Of a stretch of DNA of 46,641 nt, positions 26,661 to 35,695 are shown piece by piece. The notes beneath the pieces were generated by a model. That model was not told where the DNA came from, ran no database searches, and saw only the letters and a program-made list of their open reading frames with translations. The stretch comes from Gammaproteobacteria bacterium (lineage in GTDB: Bacteria > Pseudomonadota > Gammaproteobacteria > Diplorickettsiales > Diplorickettsiaceae), in NCBI GenBank assembly GCA_005877695.1, contig VBOA01000011.1, positions 1 to 46,641 of the forward strand, written 5' to 3'. The translations under genes were made by a program, and so were the position numbers. The first letter of the stretch is position 1. Every line of letters starts with the position of its first letter.

Positions 26661-27843
26661 TTAAATCTGTAATTTTATTTTATTTTTACCTCGAAGGATT
26701 AATATATTTAATTTATTAGATGACGTATTATTTAATAATTCTCTAACTTGCTTGATATCTAAATTATTAACATTAATATTATTAATTTGGAGTAAAATAT
26801 CCCCATTTAATAATTGATAGGGCGCAATATTAGCTGGAGTATTATAGCGAAACTCTAAATGACCATTATAATAAGCTAATGAAAAATAACGTAAAAATTT
26901 TTTATCATTTTGAGTAAATTTTGTAGCGTTGTAACAAAATTGCATTTTATTAGGGATAAAAATATAATTATCAAAGCGCGAAAAAAAATCAAATCCTAAT
27001 TTGTTTATATGATTTTTAGTTACATGGATTTTGAAGTTTCCTACGCGCATCTGATCAAAAAATAAGCAGTCAATTAAATAAGTTTAAACCACTTGCTGAA
27101 GCGCCAACCATATTATTCTGATCCAAAGTTAGTTTGCACCTATTTGAGTTTTTCCAAAAGCTTAAAAGCTCTTTAGAAATTATGGTATCATCTGCACCAG
27201 TGTCTACATTTAAAGATGCAGAACTCCATTGCCCAGATCTATTTTTATTATTTAATATTAATAAAGGAGATTGGGCGTAAGCATCCTCATAGGGAACACA
27301 ATTTTGATAATTAATTTTGGAGGGCATCTGCTTCCATATCGTTACGGTTTTGGCTTTATTATCAATAGCCCAGTTCAATTGACGAAAAACTTCTATTCCT
27401 AAAATACCATCTATTTTTTGACCAATGGCTTGACTAAATAATGTTAAATCTAACCCAATCCAGGGATCGTGACCCAAAATAGTGTAAGTTCCTATTTTTA
27501 TTGGTAAAGGGCGCCATAATTTAAAATTATTTAATTTATCATTCGTAGTGATTAATCCGTCAGTAAGAAATTGATGAAAATAAAGAGGGATATCTTTTTT
27601 TGGTGTAGCCAACGTTAATAACGATGCAAGCTTATTATCTATTGCTGAATAACTAGCACCAGTATCTAATAAAAAAGAATAGCGTTTATTTTTGATAATA
27701 ACAGGCAAGACAATTCCATTGGCGGATAAGGGGGTTATGAGTATCCGATTAGTATCGTGTTCTGGTTTTTCTGAAGGCTGACAAGCTGAAAATAGGATTA
27801 CAATTATGCCTATCAAACAACGGTAAATATAAGGCATTCGCAT
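26661..27843 (-). pseudogene. Lipoprotein aspartic protease with C-terminal PDZ domain, one frameshift
   Basis: The 5' part (to 27070) begins with a lipoprotein signal (lipobox LFSAC, cysteine 21) and has two retropepsin-like units, each with a DTGA motif (FLLDTGASYSAID at residue 60 and LNVDTGADDTIIS at residue 214). It stops at TGA just after GASASGLNLFN. In the +1 frame the sequence goes on at once as IDCLFFDQMRVGNFKIHV, the usual continuation of this fold, to a PDZ domain (LLNGDILLQINNINVNN) ending at 26661. One extra T in the TTTAATT stretch near 27075 explains the break. Unmutated, it would be a single-chain periplasmic or outer-membrane protease of about 390 residues. The 3' half has a possible ATG of its own but no known stand-alone role. 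Confidence 0.75.
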
Positions 27844-27870
27844 TTATTTTTTCTATTTTTATTGATAATA

Positions 27871-28821
27871 TTAGATTAATTTTAACACATAATCTTTATT
27901 TGCTAATGCATTCGGTATTATTTTTTTTTGCTGTAAAAACAACATAAATTTTTTATAAGCATTTTTATTGAAATTATTTGGATGAGATGCAATATAGGGT
28001 AGTGTAGCTTGCCAGATCTGATGATTTAATTCATTGTTTAAGGCAGGGTGATTTTTAACAAAAATTTGCCAGCTTTTTTCTGGATTACTTAGTAAATAAC
28101 GAGTTGCTTTATCGAGTGCGGTCAAAAATTTAATAAGGCGCGGATCAGATAATTTATTTTTATTAGCTATAATAATTAATTCATCATAGCGTGGAATATC
28201 ACCTAACTCTACAGGAAAAACAGTGACTGCTTGATGAGCAAACTGTATTTGCAAAGGTTCTACGTTGCGCATCCCATTAATAATAGCATCGACGCGATTG
28301 CTTAATAGCGCTTGCGTTAAATTATATTGAACATTAATAGTTTGTACTTCACTCATCTTTAAGTGTGCCTTTTCTAATAAAGCATTTAACATTAACGTTC
28401 CTTCAACATGGGATGTATAAGCAATGCGCTTGCCTTTTAGATCGACAAGCTGATGAATAAGCCCTTCCTTTTTAACAATCAAACAATTTAAAGGTTGGTT
28501 AATTAAACTAGCTATACGTATTAAAGGTAAACCTTTTGAGGCTTGAATCAGTAATTGAGGTTGATAACTCACAGCTAAATCAGCATGGCCTGCAGCTACT
28601 AATTTAGGGCCATCGTCGGGATTACTAGGGGCAATAATATTAACTTGCAATCCTTCCTGAGCAAAAAACCCATGTTCTTTAGCAACAAAGATTGCAGCAT
28701 GATCTGGATTAACTAACCAATCTAGAATCAACGTGATGGGTTTAGCAGTAACATGGCTACTAAATAACAAAAAACCTATGAAAAGAATAAAATTTTTTTT
28801 TCTTATTAAATATTTTAGCAT
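27871..28821 (-). CDS. thiY: Thiamine-precursor ABC transporter, substrate-binding protein (ThiY-like)
   Basis: A 316-residue NMT1/THI5-family periplasmic binding protein. Signal peptide (FILFIGFLLFSSHVTA), then ITLILDWLVNPDHAAIFVAK, the family start that in ThiY lines the pyrimidine pocket, EHGFFAQEGLQVNII, AAGHADLAVSYQPQLLI and NRVDAIINGMRN. ThiY of Bacillus binds formylaminopyrimidine, a salvage precursor of the thiamine pyrimidine. The upstream TPP riboswitch and adjacent ThiX/ThiZ genes support thiamine-pyrimidine uptake over taurine or nitrate-type substrates of the same superfamily. The start overlaps the permease end by seven bases. Confidence 0.88.
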   Translation of the reverse strand: MLKYLIRKKNFILFIGFLLFSSHVTAKPITLILDWLVNPDHAAIFVAKEHGFFAQEGLQVNIIAPSNPDDGPKLVAAGHADLAVSYQPQLLIQASKGLPLIRIASLINQPLNCLIVKKEGLIHQLVDLKGKRIAYTSHVEGTLMLNALLEKAHLKMSEVQTINVQYNLTQALLSNRVDAIINGMRNVEPLQIQFAHQAVTVFPVELGDIPRYDELIIIANKNKLSDPRLIKFLTALDKATRYLLSNPEKSWQIFVKNHPALNNELNHQIWQATLPYIASHPNNFNKNAYKKFMLFLQQKKIIPNALANKDYVLKLI

Positions 28822-29690
28822 GAAGAGAGTAAGGTCCAGGGTAAAGCCAGCTTAAGTAAAGTATTAATAAGGAAATACAATAAAATTCCTATAAAAAATA
28901 TCACGAGCAATACAGCAAACATTAAATCAATTTGCATTTGTGCGTTGGCATTTAATAATAAAAAACCCAAACCTTGATTCGATCCAACCCACTCTCCAAT
29001 AATGGCTCCCAGAGGCGCCATAGTCGTTGCCAGTCGAATGCCTGAAGCAAGATTCGGTAATCCGGCAGGAATACGAATTTGATAGAGAATTTGCCAACGA
29101 CTACTGTTCATTATCTTAGCGACGTTTAAATAATTTTCCGGTGTTTGCTTTAGTCCATCGAGAAAATTGCTAGTGATGGGAAAAAATAACATGAAGGTGG
29201 TAGTAATAATTTTAGCTGTTATACCATAACCAAACCAAAGTACTAATAAGGGAGCGATTGCAAATACTGGTAAAGCTTGGCTAATCAATAATAAAGGAAG
29301 TAAGAAAGCATGTATTGTACGAAATAAACACATACAGAGTGCAATACTCACACCAAATATAATTCCAAGAAATAAACCTAAGAGGATTTCTACTAATGTT
29401 GGTAATGTTTGTAATGCAATTAAGGACGCATGGTTAATAAGACTTTGTAATACTTCAAATGGTGTGGGCAATATATAATTAGGCAGTTGTAAAATATGGA
29501 TTAAACATTCCCAGATCAAAATGAACCCGATAGGGATGAAAATTTTATGAGAAAATAAAGGGAAAATTTTTAAAGCTAATAAGGCTAATCGTTTTTTAGT
29601 AAAATTTAAGTTCCACAGAGACGTAAATACGTTTTGTAGTTGCGCTAATCGATTGATGAGCTGATTACGTAAAAAAGCGATTGTAACCAT
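28815..29690 (-). CDS. thiX: Thiamine-precursor ABC transporter, permease (ThiX-like)
   Basis: A 291-residue inner-membrane permease of the SsuC/TauC/ThiX type. It has about six or seven hydrophobic segments after a 45-residue basic cytoplasmic N terminus, and the EAA-type loop that docks the ATPase: AKIMNSSRWQILYQIRIPAG followed by LPNLASGIRLA. APLGAIIGEWVGSNQGLGFL is characteristic of the family. The start ATG abuts the stop of the ATPase gene (TAA then ATG), and the end overlaps thiY. Function follows from the riboswitch and neighbours. Confidence 0.9.
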   Translation of the reverse strand: MVTIAFLRNQLINRLAQLQNVFTSLWNLNFTKKRLALLALKIFPLFSHKIFIPIGFILIWECLIHILQLPNYILPTPFEVLQSLINHASLIALQTLPTLVEILLGLFLGIIFGVSIALCMCLFRTIHAFLLPLLLISQALPVFAIAPLLVLWFGYGITAKIITTTFMLFFPITSNFLDGLKQTPENYLNVAKIMNSSRWQILYQIRIPAGLPNLASGIRLATTMAPLGAIIGEWVGSNQGLGFLLLNANAQMQIDLMFAVLLVIFFIGILLYFLINTLLKLALPWTLLSSC

Positions 29691-30416
29691 TTAAGCCTCT
29701 TGCAAATGCTGCAAAAGCTTAGCTTGCCATTGTAATAATTCAGTGTTACTTAGCGAGCGTGGAGGTGAATCAAGAAATTCGCAGTTTATATAGTTTATTT
29801 TTGCGGGTTCACCGGACATAATTGCAATATGATGCCCTAAACGCAATGCTTCTAAGGGATCATGTGTGACTAATAAGACCGTGTGATTTTTTAATGCGCA
29901 TGCTGTAAGTTCTTGTAGATAATAGCGAGTAATGCTATCTAAAGCAGAAAAAGGCTCATCCATTAATACAATGGGCCGCTTTTCTAAAAGTACGCGTGCT
30001 AAAGCGGTACGTTGTTGCATTCCTCCGGACAATTGTGCCGGATATTTATCTATGGCTTCACCTAAACCGAGTTTATGTAATAATTCCCGTGCTTGAATAT
30101 AGGGTTTATTCTCACGCCTTAGTCGGTAACCCAGCACAACATTATCTAAAATAGTAAGCCAAGGTAGTAAAGTGTGGGTTTGTGGCATGTAAGTTAATCG
30201 ACCGGCCAAACCCTTCTGATCGCAGGTCGTGACATCGGCTGAATTGGCGTTTAATCCAGCAATTAGATGTAAGAAACGACTTTTGCCAATACCGCTGCTA
30301 CCTAATAAACATGTGGTCTGCCCAGCTGCCAAATGGAAATTTAATTGGTCAAAGAGAACTTTATCTTGATAGTATAAGCTTGCATTATTTACCAAAACAG
30401 CGGGCGATTTTAACAT
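29691..30416 (-). CDS. thiZ: Thiamine-precursor ABC transporter, ATP-binding protein (ThiZ-like)
   Basis: A 241-residue ABC ATPase: Walker A LLGSSGIGKSRFL, Q-loop YMPQTHTLLPWLT, signature LSGGMQQRTALARVL, Walker B IVLMDEPFSALD and switch histidine LLVTHDPLEALRLG. It drives uptake through the ThiX-like permease. First gene of the operon. The start codon lies two bases after the TPP aptamer, and its ribosome binding site AGGA is part of the aptamer, so TPP binding should directly block its translation; the tight linkage of the next two genes would pass that control on. Confidence 0.92.
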   Translation of the reverse strand: MLKSPAVLVNNASLYYQDKVLFDQLNFHLAAGQTTCLLGSSGIGKSRFLHLIAGLNANSADVTTCDQKGLAGRLTYMPQTHTLLPWLTILDNVVLGYRLRRENKPYIQARELLHKLGLGEAIDKYPAQLSGGMQQRTALARVLLEKRPIVLMDEPFSALDSITRYYLQELTACALKNHTVLLVTHDPLEALRLGHHIAIMSGEPAKINYINCEFLDSPPRSLSNTELLQWQAKLLQHLQEA

Positions 30417-30417
30417 T

Positions 30418-30614
30418 CACTTTTCCTACGCAGGCATTGTCCCGATCAGGTTAGAAGGGTATTTCTCAGCTAAATCCTAAAACTTCCGCTTTTAATCGCT
30501 TTGATTGTTAAATTGGTTTCGGAGGTTCATTATTATAAGCTCTTTCAAAATCAATTCGCCTAGAACTCAATTAAAATGCTTTTGTTTTAGGAGGTAAGCA
30601 CCCCTAAGCAAGTG
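30418..30614 (-). ncRNA. TPP riboswitch (THI element) with long P3 insert
   Basis: On the minus strand the conserved core reads GCTGAGAAATACCC, then ACCTGATCGGGACAATGCC and TGCGTAGGAA, the thi-box consensus. The 5' strand AGGGGTGCT lies far upstream at 30595-30608. P3 is TCCTAAAAC (30584-30592) with GTTTTAGGA (30475-30483), nine perfect pairs around about 100 nt. P1 is CACTT (30610-30614) with AAGTG (30418-30422). The AGGA Shine-Dalgarno at 30424-30427 lies inside the aptamer, seven bases from the ATG, so control is probably at translation start. Controls the thiZ-thiX-thiY operon. Confidence 0.93.
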
Positions 30615-30622
30615 CGGCATGG

Positions 30623-30636
30623 TAACAAGCTTGTTA
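30623..30636. other. 14-bp palindrome upstream of the TPP riboswitch
   Basis: TAACAAGCTTGTTA is a perfect palindrome nine bases upstream of the aptamer. It could be an operator for the thi transcript or part of an RNA hairpin; no promoter hexamers stand out next to it. Confidence 0.35.
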
Positions 30637-30715
30637 GCAAAATGAAAGGGGCAATGAGTTTGCGATCTTGACATCCTCGCTTTTACGCGCCGGACTTAAT
30701 TCTGGGAGTAACTAT

Positions 30716-30788
30716 AAATAAAAATGATATTTTATTTGGCTGTGTGATTTTTGAACCTAAGGGTAGTCCCTTGAGTTATTTCAAAAAT
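30716..30788. other. Two hairpins in the spacer between the riboswitch and the thioredoxin-like gene
   Basis: The first pairs AAATAAAA with TTTTATTT (30716-30737). The second pairs ATTTTTGA with TCAAAAAT as the outer stem and AACCTAAGGG with CCCTTGAGTT as an inner stem (30747-30788, one mismatch, one G-T and a three-base bulge). Neither has the T run of a terminator. The remaining sequence of this 270-base spacer shows no gene I can support. Confidence 0.4.
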
Positions 30789-30886
30789 TGAAGTTTAATG
30801 GAATTGCTCACACTGATTTAAAACCTAAAAATATTAAGTGTTTTGCTACAAAATTGATCGATTCCATTTCTACTACGAGGAATAGT

Positions 30887-31321
30887 ATGCGTAAAATTTT
30901 TAAATTAGTGCTATTATCCAGCATTTTATTAAGTGTATTTAGCCTAGCATGGGGAGCCAGTATTGTTAGGGATTTTAATGTTTCTAATTATAAAGGTAGA
31001 TGGGTAATTATTAGTTATTGGGCAACATGGTGTGAGTATTGTATGGGAGAAATACCCCAATTAAATTCATTTTATCGAGCACATGCTGATCAGGTTGCGA
31101 TGTTTGGGTTTAATTATGATGATCCAGGTAATTTATCACAGCATGTACAACAGAGTGGCGTTATATTTCCTACTTTAGTGAATGATCCTAAAGCTAGTTT
31201 TGGAATACGTGGTATATCGGGTTTACCAACTACATTGATTATTGGTCCTGATGGTCGATTGAAACATGTGTTGGAAGGACCACAAACAAAACGAAGTTTG
31301 GAAATAGCAGTCAATTTATAA
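30887..31321 (+). CDS. Exported thioredoxin-like protein (TlpA/ResA type)
   Basis: 144 residues from ATG 30887, chosen over an upstream in-frame ATG (30788) because a signal peptide starts here (MRKIFKLVLLSSILLSVFSL, cut after AWG) and GAGG is seven bases upstream. The mature protein has the strand WVIISYWATWCEYCMGEIPQ with the redox motif WCEYC, and a cis-proline segment GISGLPTTLIIGPDG. Such proteins reduce or exchange disulfides in the periplasm, for instance in cytochrome c maturation (CcmG/ResA) or envelope protein folding. The partner is not known. It converges on mrcA with a 50-base gap. Confidence 0.85.
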   Translation: MRKIFKLVLLSSILLSVFSLAWGASIVRDFNVSNYKGRWVIISYWATWCEYCMGEIPQLNSFYRAHADQVAMFGFNYDDPGNLSQHVQQSGVIFPTLVNDPKASFGIRGISGLPTTLIIGPDGRLKHVLEGPQTKRSLEIAVNL

Positions 31322-31356
31322 TTTTGCTATTCCTTTTAAGTATGTAATCTCTCAAG

Positions 31357-31378
31357 ATTCTAGTTTATATACTAGAAT
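31357..31378. other. Hairpin at the end of mrcA
   Basis: ATTCTAGT and ACTAGAAT (eight pairs, six-base loop) overlap the mrcA stop in the short convergent spacer. AT-rich and without a T run, so at best a weak terminator or 3'-end stabiliser. Confidence 0.35.
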
Positions 31379-33843
31379 ACGGGTTCTTGATTGTTAGAAT
31401 TATCCTGATTTCCTGTGGTTGGATACTCTATTGGCATTTGCTGTTTAGTAGTATCGGTAGGAGATTCAGCAGGATTATCAATTGCATTGAATGGAGTCAT
31501 ATCTTCTTGAGTCGATATTCTGGTTAAATCATCTTTACGAAAATATTCTAATATAGAACCGGGTGTTCCATTAGGTAATATATTACCGGTAGAGGGATCA
31601 ATGCTTGCTGTTACAATATCAGAAGGTTGAGGCATGGTTTTTTCAGGCTGACCTTTTAATGCGACTCGCATAAAATCAATCCACATCGGTAAAGCAGCTT
31701 TCGCGCCATATTCTTGCACAGAACTTGGTTGATCGAATCCAATCCAAACCGTTGTTACTAAATTGCTATTAAATCCTGTAAACCAGGTGTCGACATAATC
31801 ACTGGTTGTACCCGTTTTCCCAGCTAGATCAGTTCGATTCAATACTCTAGCTTGTGAACCGGTACCGTACCGAATGACATCTTTTAAAGCAGAAGTCATT
31901 AAAAAAGCGATATCAGCAGGAATAACTTGTGGTGCATAAGGACTATCTTTTTCATCTGCTAATGGAGGCTCAATTTCTCCGCGTAGACACGCTTCACAAG
32001 CAATTTTAGGTTCTGCTTTATAAATGATTTGACCTTGTTCATCGGTAATATGATCAATTAAATAAGGAGTTATTCGAAAGCCGCCATTGGCAAACACGGC
32101 ATAGGCACGCGCTAATTCGAGAGGGGTAACTTCGCCGGTTCCGAGAGCTAATGTAAGATTACGTGGTAGTTTTTTGGAATTAAAACCAAATCGCTTTACA
32201 TAGGATAATACATAAGGAACATCAATAGCTTGTAACAAGCGAACAGATATAAGGTTGATGGATTTAGCTAGAGCAAGACGTAAGCGAGTTGGGCCGCTAA
32301 AAATATGATTGTCATTTTGTGGGCGCCAGGGTTCGTCACTGCCAGGTATATCAAAAACCAATGGCGCATCATTAAAAACATTTGCTAAGGTATATCCCTT
32401 TGCTAATGCAGCTGCATAAATAAAAGGCTTGAATCCTGATCCCGGTTGTCGTTCTGCCTGAACGACCCGATTAAATTTGCTTAAATTATAATCAAAGCCA
32501 CCAACTAATGCGCTAATGGCTCCTGTTTGCGGATTTAAAGCGATTAATGCACCTTGTACTTTAGGAATTTGGGATAATTCCCAGATATTATTTACAGTTA
32601 ATTCTACACGTATAACATCGCCGACATGGACTTTATTTTTCAAGACGTCAGGAGGTGGATTTAAATTAGTCGAATCAAGCTGAGGCATAGTCCATGCCAC
32701 ACCTTGCCAGGGAATAAAGATCATTTGGTTATCGACTAAAAGTGCGGTTATGGCTTGATCAGTGACAGAAATTACTATAGCAGCTTGTAAACCATTAATA
32801 GAGGCTACACGGTGTAATGCGTTTAAAGTATGTGTGACTTTGTTTGCATCTAATGGGGCTATATTTTTTTCCGGCTTTCTATATCCGTGACGTTTATCGT
32901 AAGCCAATAAGCTAGTCCTTAAAGCTTTATCAGCGGCAATTTGTTGAGAGGAGTTGATGGTAGTGTAAACATTATAACCTTTTAAATAGATATCTTCGCC
33001 AAAACTTTTGTACATCATGTCGCGTACCATTTCAGCGACATAAGGCGCTTTAATCATTCCCCCAGCATCTGCTTGGGCATGCGTCACCATAGGTGTGGCA
33101 ATAGCAGACTCATAGGCAGCTTTTGAGATATAACCTAATTCATGCATACGCAATAAAACATGATCACGTCGCTGTTTTGCTCCGATGGGGTTGACTAATG
33201 GATTAATGGCTGAAGGAGCTTTTGGTAAACCAGCAATAGTTGCCATTTCCGGTAAGGTGAGTTGGTTAAGGGTTTTATTAAAATAAACTTGTGCTGCAGC
33301 AGCAATTCCGTAAGCGCGGTTTCCAAGAAAGATTTTGTTCAGGTAAAGTTCTAAAATTTGCTCTTTAGTGAATTCTCGTTCGATTTTTAAAGAGAGTAAA
33401 ATTTCAGTAAATTTTCTTAAAAAAGTTTTTTCTCGGGATAAATAAAAATTGCGTGCAACTTGCATGGTAATAGTACTTCCTCCTTGTACTTTACTTCCGG
33501 TGAGCAACACTTCGCCTGCTGCACGTAGTAATCCATAAAAGTCAACACCATGATGTTCTAAAAAGCGTTGATCCTCAGTGGCTAAAAAAGCTTTTACCAT
33601 TAAATTAGGAACTTCATTCAATCGAACAAGATTTCTGTGTAATTCTCCAAACTCAGCGATAGGTTGTCCATCAGTAGTGTAAATCCGCATCGGAATAGGA
33701 AGTTGTACTGATTTTAGTTCTTCAACATCAGGTAATTGTTTATCAAGATAAATATAAAGCAGACTACCAGCCAACAAAAGCGTGATAAAAAGGCTCAATA
33801 CCATGAAAAAAAAATTACGGAGAAAATGATTCGATCTTTTCAT
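31372..33843 (-). CDS. mrcA: Penicillin-binding protein 1A (bifunctional peptidoglycan synthase)
   Basis: An 823-residue class A PBP that polymerises glycan strands and cross-links them. Short cytoplasmic N terminus, one membrane anchor (FFFMVLSLFITLLLAGSLLY), then the glycosyltransferase domain with catalytic LATEDQRFLEHHGVD, GGSTITMQVARNFY, KIEREFTKEQILELYLNKI and GNRAYGI. The transpeptidase has SGFK (in RQPGSGFKPFIYAAAL) with the active serine, SIN (KSINLISV) and KTGTTSD. The inserted OB/ODD region between them is the type found in PBP1A. It is divergent from pilM, the classical gammaproteobacterial layout. Its activator LpoA is encoded at about 23 kb. Confidence 0.96.
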   Translation of the reverse strand: MKRSNHFLRNFFFMVLSLFITLLLAGSLLYIYLDKQLPDVEELKSVQLPIPMRIYTTDGQPIAEFGELHRNLVRLNEVPNLMVKAFLATEDQRFLEHHGVDFYGLLRAAGEVLLTGSKVQGGSTITMQVARNFYLSREKTFLRKFTEILLSLKIEREFTKEQILELYLNKIFLGNRAYGIAAAAQVYFNKTLNQLTLPEMATIAGLPKAPSAINPLVNPIGAKQRRDHVLLRMHELGYISKAAYESAIATPMVTHAQADAGGMIKAPYVAEMVRDMMYKSFGEDIYLKGYNVYTTINSSQQIAADKALRTSLLAYDKRHGYRKPEKNIAPLDANKVTHTLNALHRVASINGLQAAIVISVTDQAITALLVDNQMIFIPWQGVAWTMPQLDSTNLNPPPDVLKNKVHVGDVIRVELTVNNIWELSQIPKVQGALIALNPQTGAISALVGGFDYNLSKFNRVVQAERQPGSGFKPFIYAAALAKGYTLANVFNDAPLVFDIPGSDEPWRPQNDNHIFSGPTRLRLALAKSINLISVRLLQAIDVPYVLSYVKRFGFNSKKLPRNLTLALGTGEVTPLELARAYAVFANGGFRITPYLIDHITDEQGQIIYKAEPKIACEACLRGEIEPPLADEKDSPYAPQVIPADIAFLMTSALKDVIRYGTGSQARVLNRTDLAGKTGTTSDYVDTWFTGFNSNLVTTVWIGFDQPSSVQEYGAKAALPMWIDFMRVALKGQPEKTMPQPSDIVTASIDPSTGNILPNGTPGSILEYFRKDDLTRISTQEDMTPFNAIDNPAESPTDTTKQQMPIEYPTTGNQDNSNNQEPVF

Positions 33844-34037
33844 AATGAAAGCAGTTGATTAGCTGAGGCTGGCCCTATCATAACGCAAGTGGCTTATCTC
33901 TTAAACAAGGGTTTTTAATAAACATAGTGTGCAATAAGGCCGTTGTACACTTAAATAGAAGTGGGGTAATTTTTTGTCATCATAGCACACTAAAAAAAAT
34001 TATAATTCTACAATATACTGTTTTATGCATTAAATAA

Positions 34038-34066
34038 TTGACATTTTATTATTCATATGCATAAAT
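34038..34066 (+). promoter_or_regulatory. Candidate promoter for the pilM operon
   Basis: A perfect TTGACA (34038-34043) is followed after 16-17 bases by CATAAA/ATAAAT with an upstream TG, in the 264-base mrcA/pilM spacer, about 45 bases before the pilM ATG. The rest of the spacer holds no gene. Confidence 0.5.
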
Positions 34067-34107
34067 AAAAAGGAATAAGTTTTGAAATCACAATAAAAAA
34101 TAAGAGT

Positions 34108-35052
34108 ATGTGTTTTTTCAAGGATAGATTTAAAAATGCTCCAAAAGCTAACACGACGATAGGCTTGGATATCGGCAGTAGTACGATTAAGTGGGTAAGT
34201 TTAGGCAACAATAATGAGCTTAAACAGTATGCAATTCAAGAAATTCCTATGTCGTTGTCAATTGCGCAAACAAAAGATATACCTCAAATTGCCGCTGTCT
34301 TAAAAGAAACGTTGTTCGATCAAAACCCTATAAGAAATTGTATAATCAATATTCCAGATATTTTTGTCTGCTGTAAATGGATCCAAATAGATAGCGTCAA
34401 TTATCAACGTATCGAAAAAACAATTCGGGTACTGGCAGAGCAAATCATTTCTTACCCTTTATGTAAACTCTATTTTGATTATCAAGTTTTTGACCCACCC
34501 CCTCAAAATCAAGAAAAATATAACGTTTTACTGGTAGCTTGTCGCAAAGAGCATTTAGATTTTCGTTTAGAGATTATTCAACAAGCAAATTTAATTCCTA
34601 TTATTGTAGAAGTGGGTTCATTTGCCTTAGAAAGAGCTTTCAATTTTTTTTATACAGACGAGATGAATGAGAATGTCATCTTATTAGATATAGGAGTGAG
34701 TCAGTTAACATTTTTGTTTTTTATTCATTCTCAGTCACAAGTATATTCTGAAAATCTATGTAATGTCTTAGAGTTTGAAAGTGTTTTATTGCAAATTAAA
34801 CGCTGTATAAAAAGATATACGTTGGCTTATCCATATTATGTCTTGACAAAGCTTTTGTTAATTGGCGCTAATATTTCGTTACTGAATTATATATTAAATA
34901 GATTAGATGGTTTTTTAAAATTACAGATACGAATATTAGAATATCCAAAACAGCTCAAATATAATCCTGAATTAAATAGTGAAGGCATAGAACGAAGCTT
35001 TATGAATTTATTTTTAAGTTATGGATTGGCTTTACGAGGTAATTCATTATGA
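34108..35052 (+). CDS. pilM: Type IV pilus assembly protein PilM
   Basis: A 314-residue actin-like cytoplasmic ATPase-fold protein, which binds the N-terminal peptide of PilN and links the inner-membrane alignment complex to the cytoplasmic motor. TTIGLDIGSSTIKWVSLG is the phosphate-1 motif, and NVILLDIGVSQLTFLFF the second; ILEYPKQLKYNPE near the C terminus resembles the NP/P region of other PilM. It is shorter than the Pseudomonas protein (354). First gene of pilM-pilN-pilO/P-pilQ, divergent from mrcA as in most gammaproteobacteria. Codon use is more AT-rich than upstream genes. Confidence 0.9.
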   Translation: MCFFKDRFKNAPKANTTIGLDIGSSTIKWVSLGNNNELKQYAIQEIPMSLSIAQTKDIPQIAAVLKETLFDQNPIRNCIINIPDIFVCCKWIQIDSVNYQRIEKTIRVLAEQIISYPLCKLYFDYQVFDPPPQNQEKYNVLLVACRKEHLDFRLEIIQQANLIPIIVEVGSFALERAFNFFYTDEMNENVILLDIGVSQLTFLFFIHSQSQVYSENLCNVLEFESVLLQIKRCIKRYTLAYPYYVLTKLLLIGANISLLNYILNRLDGFLKLQIRILEYPKQLKYNPELNSEGIERSFMNLFLSYGLALRGNSL

Positions 35053-35113
35053 AGTTTAAAAAAAACAAAATTTTAAGGAGATAGAAATTTTTTTTAAAAA
35101 TAAGGAAAATGTG

Positions 35114-35644
35114 GTGAAACAAATCAACTTATTACCCTGGCGAGAGCATAAAAATAAATTAAAAATTAGGCGACTTGCTATTGTTTGGCTTACAGTTTCC
35201 GGCTTCTTTTTAATTCTATTGCTTATTGCAAAAATTATTATTATTCAGCAAATAAAACATTGTCAATTAACTAATGATCATATTTATTTTCAGATTAAAA
35301 ATATATCATCTAGGATTAAAGAACTAAAAAAATTAAAAGATGAAGAAAAAGAACTAAGAAACATTGTAAAAACTAACCAGATTAACCATCGACAAATAAA
35401 AAAAATTCAGGATTTAATAAATCGTCTTCAATACTTAATAACTCCCGATCTTTTTGTACGCCTAATCGAGTTTTATCCACCTTATTTAAGTTTAATAATG
35501 CATGCAAATTCAGAAAAAGAATATGTACTTTTTAAACAAATATTACAATCAAAATTTAATTACAAAATAAGATGGTTGATTCTTAATCAATTTCAGAATT
35601 TACAATTAGATTTTTTTGCCCAGATTATTTTCACTAAAGAATAA
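35114..35644 (+). CDS. pilN: Type IV pilus inner-membrane protein PilN
   Basis: A 176-residue bitopic protein. Of two tandem GTG codons (35111, 35114) the second sits seven bases after AAGGA and is preferred; the ATG at 35109 is out of frame. The N terminus VKQINLLPWREHKNK carries the INLLPWR peptide that binds PilM. One membrane segment (VWLTVSGFFLILLLIAKIII), a coiled-coil region rich in lysine and glutamate, and a small periplasmic ferredoxin-like domain follow. It pairs with PilO in the inner membrane. The stop is 51 bases before the PilO-P start. Confidence 0.92.
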   Translation: MKQINLLPWREHKNKLKIRRLAIVWLTVSGFFLILLLIAKIIIIQQIKHCQLTNDHIYFQIKNISSRIKELKKLKDEEKELRNIVKTNQINHRQIKKIQDLINRLQYLITPDLFVRLIEFYPPYLSLIMHANSEKEYVLFKQILQSKFNYKIRWLILNQFQNLQLDFFAQIIFTKE

Positions 35645-35695
35645 ATTTATATTGATTTAGAATAAATAAAAAAAATTGGTAGAAAGGAGTTAGTC

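Noticed and set aside
30567..30674. A 35-residue minus-strand frame over the riboswitch 5' part
   Set aside because: GAGG is only one base from its ATG, and the conserved TPP aptamer explains the sequence; kept as noise.
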